Notes under the pieces: model-generated | Told to the model about the DNA's origin: nothing | Database searches by the model: none | What the model saw: the letters and a program-made list of their open reading frames with translations, nothing else | Shown here: piece by piece, positions 15,205 through 23,840 of the stretch | Layout of the letters: every line of letters starts with the position of its first letter | Position numbering within the stretch: the first letter of the stretch is position 1 | Position numbers and translations under genes: made by a program | Source: a virus | Length of the DNA: 23,889 nucleotides | Virus record (IMG/VR): IMGVR_UViG_3300023548_000006 | Coordinates: 1 to 23,889 of that record | Direction: 5' to 3' (one strand)

Positions 15205-15633
15205 ATGTGGAAAGCTTTATTTAAAGATGGTAGTGAACTTTGTGAATTTGAAGTTATAAATGGAAAAAAAGTTGAACAAACTTTTGGGCGAATTTTAAAT
15301 AATTTAGATGCTTTAGATAATTTATCTATTTTACAAGGAGCACATAAATTTACAGTAAATATGAAAGATGGTAAATTTACGTGTACTATTAGTGGAATTC
15401 CATATAGCTTTTTTGCTTTAGATGTGAATACAATGCGTAATAAAAAATTAGAAAATATACGCCCAATTTATTTTGTAAGAGAAACAGTTGAAATACAAGA
15501 AAGTAATAGTAGAGCTAGTAATCCTATTATAGATTTTGTTGCATTAGGATTTCAAGCAAATCTTGATGGAGTAAATGTTAAGAGATACTTAGCAATTTTA
15601 CCTGATGGTACATATCATATTGAGAGTAAATAG
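15205..15633 (+). CDS. Unrecognised 142-aa protein opening the neck cluster
   Basis: A mixed alpha/beta, basic-to-neutral protein (MWKALFKDGSELCEFEV; RYLAILPDGTYHIESK) with no motif I recognise. AAAGAGGAAGAG precedes its ATG. Its TAG stop overlaps the GTG of the next gene by one base, so it is translationally coupled to the neck genes. It may be a small neck or head-completion factor. Confidence 0.65.
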   Translation: MWKALFKDGSELCEFEVINGKKVEQTFGRILNNLDALDNLSILQGAHKFTVNMKDGKFTCTISGIPYSFFALDVNTMRNKKLENIRPIYFVRETVEIQESNSRASNPIIDFVALGFQANLDGVNVKRYLAILPDGTYHIESK

Positions 15634-16409
15634 TGCAAATAATTTATCGAGATAGACCTGAACGCATATGGACAGATTTTAAGGATGCAAATGGAGTTAG
15701 TACTTTTCCTTCAGGAACAGTTACTGTAACAATACAATATCAATCTGGTCAAGTTAAAGTTCAGGATGCTGCTACTGTACATTCTAGTGATGGTAAATAT
15801 TATTATATATTAGATCCAACAGGGTATGATTTTGGTTATTATGGAGCTTTTTGGCGTTTACAGCAATCAACTTTTGATATTACCCAAGATGTACCAAACA
15901 TTTTTAAAGTAGAAGATAGAGCTGAGTCTATCATAAAAGCAGTAATGATGGAAAGAATTCGCTCAATGCTTTATATGCATGCAGATTCAGGTGGATTTCA
16001 AAATAAATTTCCTAGAGATAGAGAACTATTAGATTATTTACAAAATAGTCTTAATTGGTGGAATGCTTATCCCCCTGCTTTAACTTTTCATTCTTTTTTA
16101 GATTTACCTCAACCTTATCAATCTATTGTTGAAGAAGGTGCTGTCATTAAAGGATTAGAAGCTTTAGGAATTTTTGAAGCTGGGAAACATTTTATGTATA
16201 ATGATAATGGTATTTCAATTACTCGAGATAGAAGTGCTAAATACCAAGCTATATGGAATGGAATACTTGCTAACTATGTCCAAAACCTTAAACAAATGCG
16301 TACAAAGTTTGCCCTTGATCAAGTCCATGCGAAAGGTATATTTAGTTCTACTACCGGTTTCCCGAGATCATTATCAAGAGCTCTTCGTGGTGTATCCAAA
16401 TTTGCATAA
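15633..16409 (+). CDS. Probable connector/neck protein, GTG start
   Basis: 258 aa. An in-frame TAA at 15627 leaves GTG 15633 as the start, overlapping the previous stop as TAGTG. The N-terminal part (about 1-95) looks like an Ig-like beta domain (TVTVTIQYQSG, YYYILDPTGYDFGYYGAFW). The C-terminal part is helical with aromatic residues (LDYLQNSLNWWNAYPP) and ends in a basic tail. The BppU-like N-terminal domain plus helical domain and the position between capsid and sheath genes suggest a head-tail connector or baseplate/neck component. The exact role is not shown by the sequence. Confidence 0.55.
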   Translation: MQIIYRDRPERIWTDFKDANGVSTFPSGTVTVTIQYQSGQVKVQDAATVHSSDGKYYYILDPTGYDFGYYGAFWRLQQSTFDITQDVPNIFKVEDRAESIIKAVMMERIRSMLYMHADSGGFQNKFPRDRELLDYLQNSLNWWNAYPPALTFHSFLDLPQPYQSIVEEGAVIKGLEALGIFEAGKHFMYNDNGISITRDRSAKYQAIWNGILANYVQNLKQMRTKFALDQVHAKGIFSSTTGFPRSLSRALRGVSKFA

Positions 16410-17326
16410 TGGCAGATAGTAATAATCCTTTATTAGTCGGTGAAAGCCTTTTTACTACATGTGAAATAGGCTTAGATCCTGAAATAATTTCGTATATAAA
16501 AGAAAATAATAGTATACAAATTAAAATAGGAGCAGAACCCTTTTATTTATGGTTTCGGCAAGATCAAGGAGAATTGATTAGTAAATCAATTACTGTTTTT
16601 CAAACAACCGTTCCTCAATATTCCGCGTATATTTGGCAACCTAGTGATGGGGAAATTAACCATCCGAATGCTAGAATTCAACAAAATAAATTTAAAGTTT
16701 TCCAAAATGGTACAGAAATGGCCCGTGTGTATGATGTAGAATCTATTGCATTTGATAATGAATACGCATTAGATATTGAAGCGGGCGTAGACCCTGCGTC
16801 TTCTAGATCTGTGCGAATTTGGTTTAATTTAAATTATGTACCTACAAATATAGCGTATGCTTATCGAAATATTTGTGAATGTGTAGATTCTTCAACTGGA
16901 TACCCAAATAGAGAATGTCCATTGTGTAGAGGTACTAGTTATCCTGCAGCTTTTGTGCAATATACTACTTCTGCTACTAAATATAATCCTGCTGATACTA
17001 TTTTAGTTAGAGTTCCTATGGCTGCTGAAACTCTGACACCTGATCAAATTGGTAGAGTTTTACGTAGGGATTTACGTCATTGGATGGAATCTTCTCCAGT
17101 TGTTAATAACTTTGATCTTATTATGGGCACAACAGGTCGAAATGCTGGGGTACTTTTTGAAATTACTTCTAAAAGTGATAGTAGATGGCGCGGTGAATTA
17201 ACACACCAAGAATTTCAAACTATTAGAATAGAAGAAACAGATATTAGATATAAGTTAGCCCCAGTAACTGTATCAGCTATTACACAAGAAGTTATAGCTA
17301 TAACTTCAAATGCGGAGATTATATAA
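16409..17326 (+). CDS. Probable neck protein with zinc knuckle
   Basis: 305 aa, starting at a TAATG overlap with the preceding stop. A compact zinc-binding motif lies at residues 156-173 (CEC...CPLC; Cys156, Cys158, Cys170, Cys173), followed by RGTSYPAAF, a pattern like DnaJ-type knuckles. The flanks are beta-rich (IQIKIGAEPFYLWF; VRIWFNLNYVP). Position between connector and tail-terminator candidates makes a neck or head-closure protein likely; that is inference from gene order. Confidence 0.55.
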   Translation: MADSNNPLLVGESLFTTCEIGLDPEIISYIKENNSIQIKIGAEPFYLWFRQDQGELISKSITVFQTTVPQYSAYIWQPSDGEINHPNARIQQNKFKVFQNGTEMARVYDVESIAFDNEYALDIEAGVDPASSRSVRIWFNLNYVPTNIAYAYRNICECVDSSTGYPNRECPLCRGTSYPAAFVQYTTSATKYNPADTILVRVPMAAETLTPDQIGRVLRRDLRHWMESSPVVNNFDLIMGTTGRNAGVLFEITSKSDSRWRGELTHQEFQTIRIEETDIRYKLAPVTVSAITQEVIAITSNAEII

Positions 17327-18423
17327 TGTCAAATACTAGACTTAGATATAGACAGTCCCGCGATATAAAAAAAGTATTTACCTCTGTAGTTAATAAAATT
17401 TTTGCGTTGAATAGTGAATGGGCAAATGACGGTGTTGAAGTTGTTTCTGTATCCGGAGATAATTCTCCAAAAGCTTATGAACAATTTCCATGGAATAATG
17501 AAAAATATCCAATTGTCGTTTTATTTTCACAAGGTTCAAATTCTGATATGTGGGCAATTGATAGTTTTATAAGTAACCATACCCAATCATTAACTGCAGG
17601 CTCGACACCTAGTAGTTGGGTTCAATTATCATCTACGCCTGTAGCCACAGGATTTAGATTAGAACAAGGAGCTATGACTTTAAAATCTTCAAATATACTT
17701 GTACAAAATATTGGCCCTTATGAAGAAGATATTTTATTAAATATTTGGGATGAATCTAGTGGTATGCCTTCTACTATATTAACAGGGGGTACTATCCGGG
17801 GTAAAAAAACTTCAGGAATTGAATGGGTTCATGCTCAAATAGCTCCTGAAATTACTCTTGCTCAAAATACTAATTATTTTTTATCTGCAGAAACTGCTCA
17901 AATTTCAGGCTCTCCTTTAGGTTCTTATTATTGGTTTACAGATAACAATGTGGATACCCAAATAACTCCTTATTCATGGCAAGGAATAAAAAGTACTTCT
18001 TCTTGGACAATGACTTCAAGTATATCTCCTATTGCGCAATTATTTGGACCTTCAGTTAAACGCCTTGGAGGGGGTGCACAAACATCTATAAGGATGTTTA
18101 TAGAAGCTAAAGATTTATCTACTGTTCAAAAAATATCTGAACTTTTATTTGTATATCTCCATTTAGCTAGACATTCTAATGCTAATAGAAGTGCAAAATT
18201 ATCCAATCCAAATATAACTGCAACTGATTTTGACTTTGTTAGTGATTTATCAGATGAAGGTATTTATATAGTTGATATTAGTAAAGGCGCAGAAACTGTT
18301 AGAGTGCGTGGAAATGACAGATTATTTTCAACTGATTTAACATTAACATGTTATAGTCATTGGACTGAAGATTTTGTATTTCCAGTACTTGAATCACTTG
18401 ATTTTGATTTTTCATCCATATAA
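17326..18423 (+). CDS. Probable tail terminator with inserted beta-sandwich domain
   Basis: 365 aa, coupled by a TAATG overlap. Residues about 1-78 (IKKVFTSVVNKIFALN, YPIVVLFSQG) and about 240-365 (SIRMFIEAKDLSTVQKI, FSTDLTLTCYSHW) read as two halves of one alpha/beta tail-terminator-like fold, the ring that caps the tube and sheath. Between them, residues about 80-238 form a different Ser/Thr-rich domain (FRLEQGAMTLKSSN, ILLNIWDESSGMPSTIL, LAQNTNYFLSAET) resembling carbohydrate-binding beta-sandwiches of surface proteins. It is the last gene before the sheath, the usual tail-terminator position. The insertion could be exposed on the virion neck. Confidence 0.55.
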   Translation: MSNTRLRYRQSRDIKKVFTSVVNKIFALNSEWANDGVEVVSVSGDNSPKAYEQFPWNNEKYPIVVLFSQGSNSDMWAIDSFISNHTQSLTAGSTPSSWVQLSSTPVATGFRLEQGAMTLKSSNILVQNIGPYEEDILLNIWDESSGMPSTILTGGTIRGKKTSGIEWVHAQIAPEITLAQNTNYFLSAETAQISGSPLGSYYWFTDNNVDTQITPYSWQGIKSTSSWTMTSSISPIAQLFGPSVKRLGGGAQTSIRMFIEAKDLSTVQKISELLFVYLHLARHSNANRSAKLSNPNITATDFDFVSDLSDEGIYIVDISKGAETVRVRGNDRLFSTDLTLTCYSHWTEDFVFPVLESLDFDFSSI

Positions 18424-18427
18424 AAGT

Positions 18428-18456
18428 TTTACATTAAAAATGATCTATATTATAAT
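18428..18456 (+). promoter_or_regulatory. Sigma-70-type promoter before sheath gene
   Basis: TTTACA (18428-18433) and TATAAT (18451-18456) are separated by exactly 17 bases in the 108-bp gap after the tail-terminator candidate. Five of six -35 bases and all -10 bases match consensus. Transcription would start near 18463, leaving a leader of about 70 bases before the sheath ATG. The -10 belongs to the recurring TATAATTA octamer. Confidence 0.6.
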
Positions 18457-18531
18457 TAGGTTAAATAATATCGTTTAAAAGATAACTATGAAAATAACAC
18501 CTATAACAGATAATTCAGGAGGCTGTAAATA

Positions 18532-19968
18532 ATGGCATATACACCCCCATCAGTAACAGTTTCTAGTATTGCGAATAGTAGGATTATTAATATATCCGAA
18601 GATGCTCGCCTACCAGCAATTATAGGAACAGGGCCTGAAGTACGTACAACAACTGATACTGCGCTTGCCCGCGGATCCGCAAATTTTGATTTACTTCCTA
18701 CTTCTGGGGCAGCGGGGAGTGTAGTAATTGCTCAAGTTGCTGCGTATCCTGGAGCACCTTCATCTGATTCTAGATGGCAAGTCACAAGTGGCACTCCTAC
18801 CCATTGGAATGCATCAGGTTCTGGAGGAGCACTTTATTGGGCAGATACTGAAATTGCAGGAATAGGAAAACCTTTATTAGGTGAAACATATTATGTTTCA
18901 TATACTCAAACAGTTCCTGCTAATCAATATGAACCTCAAACTTTTACAGATTCTAAAGATGTTGCCGCTTTTTACGGCAGTGAAGAAACTGGAATTAAAG
19001 TAGGAGTTTTAACTGGGTCAGGGAGTATTGTAACAGGCGCAAATCTTGCTTTAGAAAACGGTGCTCCCGCAGTAATTGCTGTGCAATTATCTAATGGATC
19101 TAGTTATGCGTCATCTACTACTTGGGATGACGCATACCAAAAATTAGAAAAGAAAGATAATATTGCGTATGTTGTACCTCTTGCGTCAGGTTCAGTTGGT
19201 AAATTAGCTGCACATACAAGTGGTATTTTGCATGTAAATTCTCAATCAACACCTGTAAATGGGCATGAACGCTCTCTAATTGTAGGAGCTAGCGCAGGTA
19301 AAACTGTAGAAAATGTTGTAACAGATACTACTGCAATTGCAGATAAACGTGTAATTTATGTTGTACCAGGTAAAGAACTTACAAGAACTCTTGCATCGGG
19401 TACAGTAATTACTCTTGATGGAGCGTGGGCCGGTGCAGCTCTTGCAGGTTTATTAACTTCTCAAGATAAAGTAATTACACCTGCAACTGGTAAGGTGATT
19501 GCTGGTTTAACTATTCCAGATAGTCAATATACACCATTTGAATTAAATAGAATGGCAAATAATGGCGCATTGCTTTTAACTTCTAGAAATGGAATCGTTA
19601 AAGTACGCCATGGAATTACTACTGATCCTACTGATGCATCAACACAAGAAATTTCAGTAGTGGCTGGAGATGATTTAGTTCGTAGAATTACTAGAAATAA
19701 ACTTACTCAACGCTTCGTAGGTAAAGGTATTGTTATTGATGACGCAACAATTGCATCAGTTGAAGCTACTGTTAGAACAATTTGGGGTGCAATGCAACGT
19801 GATGCATTAATTCAAAGTTTTGGAACTAGAACAGACCCGACTACTGGGGAAGTTCCAATTACTGCAAATAGGGATTTATCTGATCCTACAAAAATCAACG
19901 TTACTGGTTCGATCAGATTCCTTTTCCCATTAAACTTTATAAATGTTGAGTTCTTTATCTTTGTATAA
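18532..19968 (+). CDS. Tail sheath protein
   Basis: 478 aa. The protein forms the contractile outer tail tube. The N-terminus MAYTPPSVTVSSIANS and the C-terminal conserved region (NNGALLLTSRNGIVKVRHGITT, then QEISVVAGDDLVRRITR) match myovirus sheath proteins; the latter is the domain that links neighbouring subunits. The middle is variable and Ser/Gly-rich, as expected for the outer domain. The ATG is preceded by AGGAGG (18517-18522) at 9 bases. It has its own promoter-like sequence and is followed 30 bases later by the tube gene. Confidence 0.92.
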   Translation: MAYTPPSVTVSSIANSRIINISEDARLPAIIGTGPEVRTTTDTALARGSANFDLLPTSGAAGSVVIAQVAAYPGAPSSDSRWQVTSGTPTHWNASGSGGALYWADTEIAGIGKPLLGETYYVSYTQTVPANQYEPQTFTDSKDVAAFYGSEETGIKVGVLTGSGSIVTGANLALENGAPAVIAVQLSNGSSYASSTTWDDAYQKLEKKDNIAYVVPLASGSVGKLAAHTSGILHVNSQSTPVNGHERSLIVGASAGKTVENVVTDTTAIADKRVIYVVPGKELTRTLASGTVITLDGAWAGAALAGLLTSQDKVITPATGKVIAGLTIPDSQYTPFELNRMANNGALLLTSRNGIVKVRHGITTDPTDASTQEISVVAGDDLVRRITRNKLTQRFVGKGIVIDDATIASVEATVRTIWGAMQRDALIQSFGTRTDPTTGEVPITANRDLSDPTKINVTGSIRFLFPLNFINVEFFIFV

Positions 19969-19998
19969 GATAAGATTAACTAAAGGAGGAAAAGGCTA

Positions 19999-20484
19999 AT
20001 GGCCCGTTTACCACAAACACGTTCAGAGGTATTTTATTCATATGAAATCCAAATTAATGGGTTACCTATTGGAACATTAAAATCATTTAATCCTACTCAA
20101 TCGCGTTCGCATGAATATGTTAGAGAGATTGCTACAAATGGTGGAGATCCTTTTGAAATTGTTCCAGGAGTACCTACTTATACAATTACATTGAATAAAG
20201 TACGTCTTTACGAAAATACTATTCTGAATCACTTTGGAATTGTTTCACAAAATATTCAAAATCAAGTCCGTGCAATTGATATTATTGAAACTGTATGGAC
20301 TCCTTCAGATATTGAAAATGAGGCTGCAACAGGTTCTCCCTTTAATGCAGGAGGAGAAGGTGCACGTGGTAGAGTAATGACTTATGAAGATTGTTGGATT
20401 ACTGATTGGGGTAAAACAGTTTCTTCTGATAATATTACAATTGTAGAAAATATGACAGTACAAGCTACCAGAACATCTGGTTAA
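19999..20484 (+). CDS. Tail tube protein
   Basis: 161 aa, the usual size of a myovirus tail tube subunit. It directly follows the sheath gene with AAAGGAGGA before its ATG. The fold signature is beta-rich: YSYEIQINGLPIGTLKSF, then a loop with REIATNGGDPFEIVPGVPTYTITLNKVRLY and terminal strands TYEDCWITDWGKTVSS and NITIVENMTVQAT. The tube is the inner conduit for DNA, surrounded by the sheath. A strong terminator-like hairpin follows, which fits a high-copy structural gene. Confidence 0.88.
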   Translation: MARLPQTRSEVFYSYEIQINGLPIGTLKSFNPTQSRSHEYVREIATNGGDPFEIVPGVPTYTITLNKVRLYENTILNHFGIVSQNIQNQVRAIDIIETVWTPSDIENEAATGSPFNAGGEGARGRVMTYEDCWITDWGKTVSSDNITIVENMTVQATRTSG

Positions 20485-20503
20485 AGTAATTAGTGTTAAT
20501 ATA

Positions 20504-20537
20504 TAGGAGGGTATATTATATACCCTCCTACTATTTT
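20504..20537 (+). terminator. Intrinsic terminator after tail tube gene
   Basis: Arms taggagggtata (20504-20515) and tataccctccta (20519-20530) form a perfect 12-bp stem with a 3-base loop, followed by ctatttttta. This is the only hairpin here with a proper T-run. It probably lowers transcription from the abundant sheath/tube genes into the chaperone and tape measure genes. Confidence 0.8.
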
Positions 20538-20556
20538 TTAAAGAGGATAATAAGTA

Positions 20557-21099
20557 ATGAATATTTTAGAAAATCTTGGGATTAAAACAGTTGGGCTTAC
20601 TAAGTGTGAAAAACCTTTTGAAGCTTGGAAAGGTTCTCCTATTCAAAATTGGGAATTTGTAATGTCAATGATTACTATTGGAGATTTAGCTGACATTGCT
20701 AAATTAATGGTATCAGCAGGGCCAATGGAATCAGGATATCTTAGTAAAATCTATTTATTAGCAAAGAGTTTAAAAACAATAAATAATGAGCCAGTTGTTA
20801 CTGAAGAAGATCTTGAACATTATAACGCTGAACATAATTTAAGTGGTATAAATAAAGTAGGTATATTTGAGTATAAAGTATTATTTATTCGTAAATGGTC
20901 TGAACAAATTATAAATCGCCTTACATATATGTATGATGAAATGCAAGATGAATATCTTTCCAATCACTTAGGTGATGTTTTACCTGATGCGTTAAAAGCT
21001 GCTAAAGTTCAAGGTGTTAATTTTAGTGATGCTATAGATCCTTCTGAAGACCAAAATAAGGACGTAAATAGTGAAGATAACGCCTCAAATACTCCATAA
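20557..21099 (+). CDS. Putative tail assembly chaperone, first gene
   Basis: 180 aa, mostly helical, with an acidic tail (EDQNKDVNSEDNAS). It lies between tail tube and tape measure, where phages encode tail assembly chaperones, often as two overlapping frames. AAAGAGGA precedes the ATG. The second frame overlaps its last 29 bases. No family motif is recognised, so the call rests on position and overlap. Confidence 0.5.
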   Translation: MNILENLGIKTVGLTKCEKPFEAWKGSPIQNWEFVMSMITIGDLADIAKLMVSAGPMESGYLSKIYLLAKSLKTINNEPVVTEEDLEHYNAEHNLSGINKVGIFEYKVLFIRKWSEQIINRLTYMYDEMQDEYLSNHLGDVLPDALKAAKVQGVNFSDAIDPSEDQNKDVNSEDNASNTP

Positions 21100-21754
21100 T
21101 ATTGTTATTGATAATATTTATCCGCGTAAAGTTGTATATTTAGGTGGAGTTCCTTTTTATATTCAACTTTCTCCCGATGATATTGATTCTTTTCATTCAA
21201 AATTTGAATATTTATACAAATATGTATCTGCTCGTGGTATAGATGGTAATATTTATAAAGGGAAAGAACTTATAAATTCTTTACCTGTTTCACTTGCTAG
21301 AATTTTAGAATACGAATGTAGTATATTTCAAGATACTATATGTACTGAAATTATGTATGCGCTTGAAAATTGGTGTAATACTTCACCTGATTCGCAAAAT
21401 TTATGGACTGTATTTAAATCTACTTCTCCTGAATTAGTATTAGTTATTCCTGATGATAATAAACTTTCTATTTTTCAACAGGCTTGGGTTATATACAATA
21501 CTATAAATGATAAACGTGATAGAAATACATTTATAGGTAGTGTGCTTGATGCATTATACCCATGGTTAAATCCTGAAATGTGGTCTAAAATGCAAGATGC
21601 TCAAAAAACTCGCCGTGAAAATTGGAAATTTGATAGTGATGAATTTGATAAACGTTTGCAAGAAAAAGCTGAACGTATTGCAAATGAAAAATTAAAAAAT
21701 ATTCCAGATGAAGAACCTGATACCATTGAATTAGAGGATAATATACATGGCTGA
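21071..21754 (+). CDS. Putative second tail assembly chaperone, GTG start
   Basis: 227 aa in the +1 frame relative to the preceding gene. A TAA at 21065 limits the frame, so GTG 21071 is the start, with AAGGA 8 bases upstream. I see no convincing slippery heptamer in the 32 bases where a frameshift would have to occur, so separate initiation is more likely than a lambda G/GT-type fusion. The protein is alpha/beta with a long charged C-terminal helix (FDKRLQEKAERIANEKL). It overlaps the tape measure start by 8 bases. Role inferred from position. Confidence 0.5.
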   Translation: MKITPQILHNIVIDNIYPRKVVYLGGVPFYIQLSPDDIDSFHSKFEYLYKYVSARGIDGNIYKGKELINSLPVSLARILEYECSIFQDTICTEIMYALENWCNTSPDSQNLWTVFKSTSPELVLVIPDDNKLSIFQQAWVIYNTINDKRDRNTFIGSVLDALYPWLNPEMWSKMQDAQKTRRENWKFDSDEFDKRLQEKAERIANEKLKNIPDEEPDTIELEDNIHG

Positions 21755-23840
21755 TAGTCGTAGAGACCTCGAAAAAATGCAAAGCGAACTTCTTTCGCGT
21801 ACTCCTTTAAGTACTGCAGGTGGTATTGCTTCTAAACGTCAAAATGAAACTGTTGCTGAATATACCAAACGTTTATATGATACTATTCAAGCGTATAATC
21901 AATATATCTTAAAACTTGAACAAGCAAATAAGTTAAATGATAAACAACTAAAACTTACGGGTGTTCAAACTAGAAATCTTGATGCGTTAAATCGTAAATA
22001 TTTAGATCTTGTTAAGTCTCAAAGTACTCTAGGTAAAGCAATGAGTTACCTTTCTACTAAAATGGGAGGAGGTTCAGGAGTAACAGGAGCTGCTACTCGT
22101 TTTGGGCAAGCTATACCGGGAATAATTAGTACTGTAGACGAAGCTAGTGGTATGATGAAAATATTAGGGATGAATACAGAAATAACTGCAGGAGCATTTG
22201 CATCTTGGGCAGCAATTATCCCTGTAGTTATTGGTGCCGCAGCTGCGTTTTTAGAATTTCAAGATACCGCACAAAAACGTCAAGGGGAACTTATAAAAGC
22301 TTTTGGGTCGGTTAGTAGTGTATCTATTGCAGCGCCATATAGAGCTGCAGCTGCTGGATTAGAAATTGCAGGGACTTCAGGGCAAGAAGCAGCCGAAAAA
22401 ATGCTTACGTCACTGTATAAAATGCGCGGTGTTCGCGGTAGTGAAATTAAAAATGCTTTTAATCTAGAAACTGATGGAGGTGAAGCTGCTTTTCAAGATT
22501 TAGTTGCATTAACTGCAGGATTTTCAGATAAAGTTCCTGCATGGATGGAAGCTTTACGCCATACTTTTGGTATGAATAATGGAATGAAAATGTTAAATGT
22601 TATTAAGCGTTTAGGAACAATGACTCATGCAAGTACTGCAGATATGGAAGATTTAGCTGCGTCTGTCATAAATTTAGCAGAATCTTTTGTTACTGTGGGC
22701 ATTAATGTTGATGATGCTACTAAAATAATGAGTAATTTTGCAGATGCTATTGGATCTCAAGGGTTAGCAAAGCCCATAGCATTAAATTATGCTCAAACTA
22801 GCTTACAACAATTTACAACGGGTGCCGGTGTTGATAAAATGATGATTGCTGCAATTTATGCAGGCAAAGAATTTGAAAAATTACCTAAAAGACTACAAAC
22901 AGATCTTAATGCACAAGCAGTTAAACAATTTGGAGAAGGTAGTGATTTTAGAAATCTTAAAATGCTTGAGCGTTTACGTGTATTAGAACAAGATAAGAGT
23001 GGTGATTTATATAGTAGAGCGCGTTTAGGTGTATTATACTTTTTACGTGATATTGAGCAAAGATATGGTCGTCCAATGGCTAAAAAAGGTTCTCCAATAT
23101 TAACAGGCCAAGAATATGTAGGTATTGAACCAATTATAAGTGCTGCGGAAGCTGCAGAAAATGCCCCGGGGGCAAAGAAAAGTGCTAAAGAGGCAATGGA
23201 TAAGTATTATAAAGGTGAAAGTGGAAATAAACAAGCTGCTGAAATTTTTCAAAGTGCTGTATCTGATTTTCAGAAGAATTATATAGCTGCCGCTCGAGCT
23301 CAACAAGAATGGTATTCAGATACGTTAAGTATGTGGGAAGGTATTAAAGCATGGTTCGCTGCGCATTTTATAATGAATACAGCTGCAGGCACAGAACTAG
23401 CAACAACTCAAACTCAAAATGAAATAAATTCAAATATGATGAGCAATTTTTTAGCTGGTAAACAGTCAAATACTTTAACACCTTCAGATTTTACAACTAT
23501 TGAACAAGCTATAGTAGCAGAACGAAATTTTAAATTAAATAATTTAAAAATTAAATTACAACAGTCGCAAAGTCAGCAGGATCCCGTATCTGGCATGGTA
23601 CTCAATTTTCTGGACGAAGCAGAATCTAAAAAATATAGAAAGTATTTAAGAGACATTGCTTATAGTACCCAAGTACAAATTGATGATTTACAATCTAGTA
23701 TTTATCATACTACACGAGATGTAGGTAAATACCGCTGGTATTTTGATATTTCTGCAACAAATAAATTATTAAATGTCCAATCAAAACCTATAAATAATAT
23801 TGGAAATTCACAAACACAATCAGTAGGTCCAAATCAATAA
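21747..23840 (+). CDS. Tape measure protein
   Basis: 697 aa. The N-terminal 100 residues are helical and coiled-coil-like (YNQYILKLEQANKLNDKQL). A hydrophobic, possibly membrane-inserting segment occurs at residues about 148-168 (AIIPVVIGAAAAF). The rest is Ala-rich and helical with long amphipathic stretches. These are tape measure traits, and the position after the chaperone pair fits. For a contractile tail it is on the short side, predicting a modest tail length of roughly 100 nm at about 1.5 angstrom per residue. AGAGGA precedes the ATG. The last base of its stop is the first base of the next ATG. Confidence 0.75.
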   Translation: MADSRRDLEKMQSELLSRTPLSTAGGIASKRQNETVAEYTKRLYDTIQAYNQYILKLEQANKLNDKQLKLTGVQTRNLDALNRKYLDLVKSQSTLGKAMSYLSTKMGGGSGVTGAATRFGQAIPGIISTVDEASGMMKILGMNTEITAGAFASWAAIIPVVIGAAAAFLEFQDTAQKRQGELIKAFGSVSSVSIAAPYRAAAAGLEIAGTSGQEAAEKMLTSLYKMRGVRGSEIKNAFNLETDGGEAAFQDLVALTAGFSDKVPAWMEALRHTFGMNNGMKMLNVIKRLGTMTHASTADMEDLAASVINLAESFVTVGINVDDATKIMSNFADAIGSQGLAKPIALNYAQTSLQQFTTGAGVDKMMIAAIYAGKEFEKLPKRLQTDLNAQAVKQFGEGSDFRNLKMLERLRVLEQDKSGDLYSRARLGVLYFLRDIEQRYGRPMAKKGSPILTGQEYVGIEPIISAAEAAENAPGAKKSAKEAMDKYYKGESGNKQAAEIFQSAVSDFQKNYIAAARAQQEWYSDTLSMWEGIKAWFAAHFIMNTAAGTELATTQTQNEINSNMMSNFLAGKQSNTLTPSDFTTIEQAIVAERNFKLNNLKIKLQQSQSQQDPVSGMVLNFLDEAESKKYRKYLRDIAYSTQVQIDDLQSSIYHTTRDVGKYRWYFDISATNKLLNVQSKPINNIGNSQTQSVGPNQ

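Noticed and set aside
18488-18532. 14-codon ORF (MKITPITDNSGGCK) whose stop overlaps the sheath ATG
   Set aside because: It has no ribosome binding site of its own and contains the sheath gene's AGGAGG; probably a chance reading of the leader, though a leader peptide cannot be excluded.
21068-21099. Programmed -1 frameshift in the chaperone overlap
   Set aside because: The second frame is +1 relative to the first and no X XXY YYZ heptamer is present in the permitted interval; an independent GTG start with a ribosome binding site explains it.
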